The translations under genes and the position numbers were made by a program. Shown here piece by piece: positions 5,705 to 8,990 of a stretch of 8,990 bases of DNA (position 1 is the stretch's first letter; every line of letters begins with the position of its first letter). The notes beneath the pieces are model-generated. The model saw only the letters and a list, made by a program, of their open reading frames with translations, did not search any database and was not told the DNA's origin. This DNA is from Beijerinckiaceae bacterium (GTDB lineage Bacteria; Pseudomonadota; Alphaproteobacteria; Rhizobiales; Beijerinckiaceae). The stretch spans positions 1 to 8,990 of the forward strand of contig DAIESR010000375.1 in the NCBI GenBank assembly GCA_027346205.1, written 5' to 3'.

Positions 5705-6106
5705 CTATTTGGCCTGAGGCGTGCAGACGACGGCTGCGTTGAGCACATAACAGATCGACATCATGCCGGTGCGCAGATCGACCCGGAACACGCCGCCTTC
5801 GCGCTCGTGCCGCGAGGCGACGAGCGCATATTCGCTCGAACCTTGCGGTCCGGCGCCATCGCCCGGCGGATAGCAGAGCGTCACCCCGACAGTGCCTTCC
5901 TTCAAACCATATTGGCAGGCGCCGACCTCGCCCGTCGCCTTGTCGAGCCGGTAGACGCGGTTGAGGTCGATCTCCGGCGCTGCGAGAAACTCATAGCTCG
6001 AGGCGGCTGCGCCCGATGTGCCGGCGAGGAAGGCGAAGCCGATCGCCGCAAGCTCCCGACCGAGACGAAGCCTGGGAAGAGGGGGAAATTTCGGAAACAG
6101 ATTCAT
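5705..6106 (-). CDS. Small secreted four-cysteine protein of unknown function
   Basis: I do not recognise a named family. From ATG at 6106 the product is 133 residues. An ATG at 6130 is in frame, but GGAGAG ends 7 bp before the 6106 ATG and nothing similar precedes 6130. Residues 1-37 look like a signal peptide: a basic PRLRLGRE stretch, then AAIGFAFLAGTSG and a likely AAA/S cleavage. The mature part of about 95 residues holds two related units. VYRLDKATGEVGACQYG is matched later by VFRVDLRTGMMSICYVL. Each unit has one cysteine in this strand and a second one shortly after (VTLCYP and VVCTPQ). This suggests a periplasmic beta-repeat fold with two possible disulfides. It lies upstream of rpiA with a 62-bp gap and is divergent from gph. 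A TATAAG-like -10 lies at 6154-6149 on the minus strand. Confidence 0.75.
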   Translation of the reverse strand: MNLFPKFPPLPRLRLGRELAAIGFAFLAGTSGAAASSYEFLAAPEIDLNRVYRLDKATGEVGACQYGLKEGTVGVTLCYPPGDGAGPQGSSEYALVASRHEREGGVFRVDLRTGMMSICYVLNAAVVCTPQAK

Positions 6107-6228
6107 GGTCCGGCTCTCCACATCCGACATGCGAATCGGTTGTCCTCTCTTATACGCAAGCCGGGGCAGAAGTGCGATCGTGCCATGGCCCGACGAAGAC
6201 AGGCGAGGCGTTCCACAGCCATGAGTGC

Positions 6229-6257
6229 TTGATGCCGCTTGCCCATCCCATTATGTG
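6229..6257 (+). promoter_or_regulatory. Possible gph promoter placed for a near-leaderless transcript
   Basis: TTGATG (6229-6234), a 17-bp spacer and TATGTG (6252-6257) resemble a weak sigma70-type promoter. Only 6 bp lie between this -10 and the gph ATG. The region is the 157-bp divergent gap between gph and the small secreted protein gene, so a promoter is required somewhere here. Confidence 0.3.
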
Positions 6258-6263
6258 AGATGC

Positions 6264-6953
6264 ATGATATCCTCCTCCCCCACCCAACCACTCCTCGTCT
6301 TCGACCTCGATGGCACACTCGCCGAGACAGCTCCCGATCTCGTCGCGACGCTCAATATGCTCCTCGCACGCGAGGGGTTTCCGCCCGTGCCCTATGAGAC
6401 CGCCCGCAAAATGGTCGGCGGCGGCGCCCGGGCTTTGATCGAGCGCGGCCTCGCCCATGCCGGCGGCGACCTGCCGGTGGCGCGCATCGATGCGCTCTTC
6501 GACGATTTTCTCACGCATTACGACGCCCATATCGCCGACGAGAGCAGCCTCTTTCCCGGCGTCGGGACCGCCCTCGACCGTTTCGAGGCGGCGGGATGGC
6601 ACTTCGCGGTCTGCACAAACAAGATCGAGCATTCCTCAGTCCTGCTCCTCGAAGCGCTGGGGGTCGCAAGCCGGTTCAGCGCAATCTGCGGCAAGAACAC
6701 CTTTCCGGTGAACAAGCCCGACGGGCGCGCCCTGCTCATGACCATCGACAAAGCGGGCGGACACCGCGACCGCACCATCATGGTCGGCGATTCGAAGACC
6801 GACATAGAGACGGCGCAAAACGCCAAAATCCCGGTCGTGGCGGTCGATTTCGGCTATACGGACTTGCCGGTCGAGGCCTATAAGCCCGATCGCGTCATCT
6901 CGCATTTCGACTATCTGTGGGAGGCCGTCGAAAGCCTCCTCAAATCTGCCTGA
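6264..6953 (+). CDS. gph: Phosphoglycolate phosphatase (HAD superfamily)
   Basis: The 229-residue protein has every HAD motif in order: FDLDGT with nucleophile D14 and acid/base D16, CTNK with T118 (motif II), K151 in NKPDG (motif III), and MVGDSKTDIETA with D176 and D180 (motif IV, Mg2+ ligands). The helical cap lies between motifs I and II at about 20-95, as in the Gph subfamily. Gph hydrolyses 2-phosphoglycolate made by RuBisCO oxygenation or DNA end repair, yielding glycolate. The frame is open back to a GTG at 6225, but the ATG at 6264 leaves a normal N-terminus just before the FDLDGT strand and is preferred. Its neighbour rpiA and the small protein are divergent, and tRNA-Val follows. 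Some substrate ambiguity is normal for HAD enzymes. Confidence 0.9.
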   Translation: MISSSPTQPLLVFDLDGTLAETAPDLVATLNMLLAREGFPPVPYETARKMVGGGARALIERGLAHAGGDLPVARIDALFDDFLTHYDAHIADESSLFPGVGTALDRFEAAGWHFAVCTNKIEHSSVLLLEALGVASRFSAICGKNTFPVNKPDGRALLMTIDKAGGHRDRTIMVGDSKTDIETAQNAKIPVVAVDFGYTDLPVEAYKPDRVISHFDYLWEAVESLLKSA

Positions 6954-6998
6954 AAGGAGCGATCGTCCGCAGCCTGCTCCGCCGTTTCCCAGCTTGAC

Positions 6999-7027
6999 TT
7001 GAGGGCCAAAAGCCGCTTTCGGTAATG
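6999..7027 (+). promoter_or_regulatory. Possible tRNA-Val promoter
   Basis: TTGAGG (6999-7004), a 17-bp spacer and GTAATG (7022-7027) lie upstream of the tRNA. An overlapping CTTGACT (6993-6999) is a stronger -35 but is too far from this -10 (23 bp to TAATGC). Transcription would start about 20 bp before the mature tRNA. Confidence 0.3.
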
Positions 7028-7035
7028 CCGCTGGT

Positions 7036-7050
7036 CCGGTGTCTCACCGG
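7036..7050 (+). repeat. Perfect hairpin in the tRNA 5' leader
   Basis: CCGGTG (7036-7041) and CACCGG (7045-7050) form a perfect 6-bp stem with a TCT loop. It ends four bases (TCAA) before the mature tRNA 5' end, next to the RNase P cleavage site. Confidence 0.5.
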
Positions 7051-7054
7051 TCAA

Positions 7055-7129
7055 GGGCGCGTAGCTCAGCGGGAGAGCACTCCCTTCACACGGGAGGGGT
7101 CACAGGTTCAATCCCTGTCGCGCCCACCA
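7055..7129 (+). tRNA. tRNA-Val (anticodon CAC)
   Basis: The 75-nt cloverleaf is complete. Its acceptor GGGCGCG (7055-7061) pairs with CGCGCCC (7119-7125), followed by discriminator A and an encoded CCA (7127-7129). The D-arm reads GCTC-AGCGGGA-GAGC. The anticodon stem CTCCC/GGGAG encloses the loop TTCACAC with anticodon CAC, which reads GUG valine codons. The T-arm is CACAGGTTCAATCCCTGTC with the TTC motif. It stands alone downstream of gph. No repeat of its 3' end occurs later in the window, so there is no visible attachment site for an integrated element. Confidence 0.96.
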
Positions 7130-7168
7130 CTAACTCATTGATATTTTAGCCAGAATTAAAAATTTCAC

Positions 7169-7297
7169 AGGCTGGCAGCCGGCAGTTTCGCGTCGAGCGG
7201 TGCAAGAACATGCACGTTTGACCCGTGGGAATTGTTCGCCCTTCGTTTTGTGACGAATCGGGCATGGCTTCCCGGCATTCCGACCCGCTGCCAGCCT
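7169..7297. repeat. Spaced 11-bp inverted repeat between tRNA-Val and the toxin gene
   Basis: AGGCTGGCAGC (7169-7179) is the exact reverse complement of GCTGCCAGCCT (7287-7297). The arms bound a 129-bp stretch with no open frame I can support and a smaller GTGCA-N6-TGCAC palindrome at 7200-7215. It could be a decayed miniature mobile element or chance. No flanking direct repeats are evident. Otherwise the 211-bp gap 7130-7340 holds only the toxin operator near its end. Confidence 0.35.
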
Positions 7298-7310
7298 ACC
7301 GGACACCAAC

Positions 7311-7338
7311 TTATCGCGATCAAGTGCGATAATATCGC
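7311..7338 (+). promoter_or_regulatory. Three-half-site operator and -10 region of the toxin-antitoxin operon
   Basis: TTATCGC (7311-7317) is mirrored by GCGATAA (7326-7332), and GCGATA-A-TATCGC (7326-7338) is a second near-continuous palindrome sharing the middle half-site. The set ends two bases before the toxin ATG. A -10-like GATAAT (7328-7333) lies inside it, 7 bp from the ATG, with no clear -35. Repression by the Xre antitoxin bound here is the expected autoregulation for such operons. Confidence 0.6.
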
Positions 7339-7340
7339 TC

Positions 7341-7594
7341 ATGAAAACGATCGTCTTCACCCATGCCGCCGCCAAAGATCTCGACGCTCTCGACGCGGAT
7401 GCGCGCAAGATGATCATTGCGTCGCTTTCCGCCTATGCAATCGACGGCCGCGGTGATGTCTCACGAAGCTCGGCGGACGTGACGGCTTCCGCCTCCGCGT
7501 CGGCCGTTACCGCGTGATCTTTGACGAGGATCAGACCACGATTCTGGCGATCTATATCGGCAAGCGCGAAACAACGACTTACAAGAGGAACTGA
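7341..7594 (+). pseudogene. RelE/ParE-family toxin, broken by a 1-base deletion
   Basis: From ATG 7341 the product reads MKTIVFTHAAAKDLDALDAD, continues to DGRGDV, then leaves frame and stops at 7517 after 58 codons. One missing base between 7458 and 7463 (GTCTC, probably GTCCTC) reconnects it to TKLGGRDGFRLRVGRYRVIF and on to LAIYIGKRETTTYKRN, stopping at 7592-7594. The repaired 84-residue protein is a normal RelE/ParE-fold toxin with the typical RLRVGxYRVIF core strands and a basic C-terminus. Such toxins are usually ribosome-dependent mRNA endonucleases. The stop is two bases before the antitoxin ATG, the usual operon spacing. Toxin-first order and an Xre antitoxin resemble HigBA. Nothing but the one base is damaged, so this is either a recent inactivating mutation or a read error. 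No Shine-Dalgarno sequence is visible. Confidence 0.85.
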
Positions 7595-7596
7595 AG

Positions 7597-7983
7597 ATGC
7601 CCGGCCCGCAAATCATCGTCACCCCCAATGGCGAGGAGCTTGTCCTGCTTTCGCGCGCCGAGTATGCGGCGCTTGTCGAAGCTGCGACCAACGCACAGGA
7701 AGACGAGGCTGATGTCGCGATCTATGATGCGCGCAAGGCTGATCTCGCCGCCGGTCGCGATTTCGTGCTTCCAGCGGAAGTGTCGGCTGCCATGCTGCGC
7801 GGAGACACGCTGCTCAAAGCCTTGCGCAAATGGCGCGGCAAATCGCAGATAGAGCTTGCCGCCGCGACGGGTCTCGGCCAAGGCTATCTCAGCGATCTCG
7901 AAGCCGGGCGTCGGCGGGGCACGCAAGAGACACTCGAGAAGATCGCATCAGCGCTCGAAATTGATCCCAAATGGCTCCAATGA
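7597..7983 (+). CDS. Xre-family (HigA-like) antitoxin with an N-terminal Phd-like segment
   Basis: The 128-residue protein has two parts. Residues about 5-29 (IIVTPNGEELVLLSRAEYAA and onward) resemble the strand-and-helix opening of Phd-type antitoxins. Residues 72-127 are a Cro/C1-type helix-turn-helix: LLKALRKWRGKSQIELAAAT, with recognition helix GQGYLSDLEAGRR at 94-106. The acidic linker ADVAIYDARKADLAAGRD (38-55) is a plausible toxin-binding segment. The expected role is to neutralise the upstream RelE-type toxin and repress the operon at 7311-7338. The Shine-Dalgarno AGAGGA lies inside the 3' end of the toxin gene. The frame is intact, so if the toxin is truly dead this is an orphan antitoxin that may still act as a repressor. 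Confidence 0.88.
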   Translation: MPGPQIIVTPNGEELVLLSRAEYAALVEAATNAQEDEADVAIYDARKADLAAGRDFVLPAEVSAAMLRGDTLLKALRKWRGKSQIELAAATGLGQGYLSDLEAGRRRGTQETLEKIASALEIDPKWLQ

Positions 7984-8040
7984 CAGCGCAGCGATCTGCC
8001 GATGATCCCTATCCCATGGCACCAAGGCGTCGTCTGCATG

Positions 8041-8097
8041 CGCCGCCCCGGCCGCAAGGGCGGCGTTCGCGCCATCTGGCTGCCGGCGCGCGGCAGC
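8041..8097 (+). repeat. Two tandem GC-rich hairpins downstream of the antitoxin
   Basis: CGCCGCCC (8041-8048) pairs with GGGCGGCG (8058-8065) as a perfect 8-bp stem. GCTGCCG (8079-8085) pairs with CGGCAGC (8091-8097) as a perfect 7-bp stem with a 5-base loop. They lie 60-115 bp after the antitoxin stop. No U-run follows, so they might stop transcription only with Rho or act as 3' stabilisers. The rest of the 250-bp gap to 8233 holds no gene I can support. Confidence 0.45.
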
Positions 8098-8196
8098 GGC
8101 GCCTGCTGATCTCGATCCTGGAAATTGGGTCCATACCGACGGCACGTGAATGGATCCCGCCATTTGCTCAATAGCACCGCTGCGTCCTTTCGATCT

Positions 8197-8226
8197 TTGA
8201 CAATGGACGCGGTTTCGCCGTAACCC
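8197..8226 (+). promoter_or_regulatory. Possible promoter of the Caa3/CtaG-type gene
   Basis: A perfect -35, TTGACA (8197-8202), is followed by an 18-bp spacer and a weak TAACCC (8221-8226), or GTAACC with a 17-bp spacer. The ATG at 8234 lies only 7 bp further on. This is the same layout, with a similar TAACC-type -10, as at rpiA. Confidence 0.35.
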
Positions 8227-8233
8227 ATCGGCG

Positions 8234-8990
8234 ATGGAAAGGATGTTGCGACGCCAGACAATTGCGCCGCCTACGGCTGCGGATTGGGCCGATTGCGCTA
8301 CCTATGGCGCGATTTTCGTGCTAGGTGCGATCCTATTCTGGATGTCGCACAGCCATCCATCGCTCATGCCTTTCTGGGCGCCTTGGGATTTCTCGCCTTC
8401 GATCTATTTGGCCACGGCTCTCACCTTCTATTGGTTCTGGCGCGGGCTCGCACTCTCGCCGCATGAAGCGCAGCCTCCTATCTGGCGCCGGATTGCCTTT
8501 CTTCTCGGCCTCTTCCTCATCTACATCATGCTGCAGACCCGGTTCGAATATTGGTCGCAGCACATGTTTTTTCTGAACCGCATCCAGCATATGGTGATGC
8601 ATCATATCGGGCCGTTCTTGATCGCACTCGGTTGGCCAGACACAATGATCAAGCGGGGCATGCCACGCTGGGGACAGCAATTGATCGAAGGCCGCTTGGT
8701 CACCGCGATGATCGGTATCCTCCAACAGCCTTGGCTCGCGGCCTTTCTCTTCGTCGGCCTCTTTTATTTCTGGCTCATCCCGGCGGTCCATTTCCGCGCC
8801 ATGCTCGATACCGGCCTCTATACGCTGATGAATTGGAGCATGGTCCTCGACGGGATTTTGTTCTGGTGCCTCGTGCTGGACCCGCGTCCAAAGCCACCCG
8901 CACGCATCTCCTATGGTCTGCGCGCGGCGCTGTCCTTCGGGGTCACATTCCCGCAGATTCTGCTCGGCGCGGTGATCAGTTTCTCGACAA
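8234..8990 (+). CDS. ctaG: Caa3/CtaG-type cytochrome c oxidase assembly membrane protein (cut by right edge)
   Basis: An open frame of 252 codons from ATG 8234 runs past the right edge with no stop. It encodes a polytopic inner-membrane protein with about seven hydrophobic segments: residues 24-37, 57-72, 87-101, 120-132 and three more up to the edge, including LAAFLFVGLFYFWLIPAV. The pattern WAPWDFSPSIY (48-58), then SQHMFFLNRIQHMVMHHIGP with H110, H119, H123 and H124, then ALGWP, is characteristic of the Caa3_CtaG family, which supports cytochrome c oxidase maturation, probably through copper delivery to the CuB centre. This is a different family from Cox11, which shares the symbol. An ATG at 8243 is also possible. 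An in-frame TGA at 8198 limits the start, and no well-placed Shine-Dalgarno sequence is seen. The C-terminus, roughly 30-50 residues, is missing. Confidence 0.85.
   Translation, partial: MERMLRRQTIAPPTAADWADCATYGAIFVLGAILFWMSHSHPSLMPFWAPWDFSPSIYLATALTFYWFWRGLALSPHEAQPPIWRRIAFLLGLFLIYIMLQTRFEYWSQHMFFLNRIQHMVMHHIGPFLIALGWPDTMIKRGMPRWGQQLIEGRLVTAMIGILQQPWLAAFLFVGLFYFWLIPAVHFRAMLDTGLYTLMNWSMVLDGILFWCLVLDPRPKPPARISYGLRAALSFGVTFPQILLGAVISFST

Noticed and set aside
7105..7129. Phage or island attachment site at the tRNA 3' end
   Set aside because: No second copy of the tRNA 3' sequence and no integrase gene occur in the window.
7205..7221. GAACATGCACGTTT as an alphaproteobacterial LexA box
   Set aside because: The consensus is GAAC-N7-GTTC. 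Here the spacing is six and the right half is GTTT, so it does not fit.
7884..8261. Minus-strand and plus-strand frames across the gap after the antitoxin (also 7971-8174)
   Set aside because: They are arginine-rich, lack motifs and ribosome binding sites, and overlap GC hairpins. I see no supportable gene there.
8333..8791. Minus-strand 152-codon open frame
   Set aside because: It is charged antisense translation of the membrane protein gene, which has seven hydrophobic segments and a family motif.

Overview
The window is about 60% GC, with dense genes and strong third-position GC bias that creates long antisense shadow frames. Its gene families (class II DAHP synthase, plant-type GGTCVIRGC glutathione reductase next to rpiA, divergent gph) point to an alphaproteobacterium, most likely Hyphomicrobiales and possibly Beijerinckiaceae-like. 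The taxon is inferred from gene content and style, not from a marker gene.

Layout. Positions 1-86 (minus) hold the first 28 codons of a Phd/YefM-type antitoxin that runs off the left edge, with a promoter and a palindromic operator behind it. Positions 182-4758 (minus) carry, from left to right, a LigB/DODA-type extradiol dioxygenase, a class II DAHP synthase broken by one missing base, glutathione reductase, and a secreted DUF2059 protein. Next come rpiA (4932-5642) and a small secreted cysteine-rich protein (5705-6106), also on minus. On plus lie gph (6264-6953), tRNA-Val(CAC) (7055-7129), a RelE-type toxin broken by one missing base (7341-7594), its Xre antitoxin (7597-7983), and a Caa3/CtaG-type membrane protein running off the right edge (8234 to past 8990).

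Function. Most of the window is core metabolism: pentose phosphate interconversion (rpiA), 2-phosphoglycolate salvage (gph), thiol redox (gor) and entry to the shikimate pathway (DAHP synthase). The accessory layer is two unrelated type II toxin-antitoxin loci, one at the left edge and one 3' of the tRNA. Each has a three-half-site operator next to its first gene.

Unusual points: two otherwise intact genes each lack one base; four genes have promoter-like hexamers placed so that transcription would start at or next to the start codon; and there are several compact repeats (an 18-bp-period double direct repeat before the DUF2059 gene, a REP-like two-hairpin element before the dioxygenase gene, and a 13-bp-stem inverted repeat before gor). 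I found no CRISPR array, insertion sequence, phage gene, or clear new multigene system.
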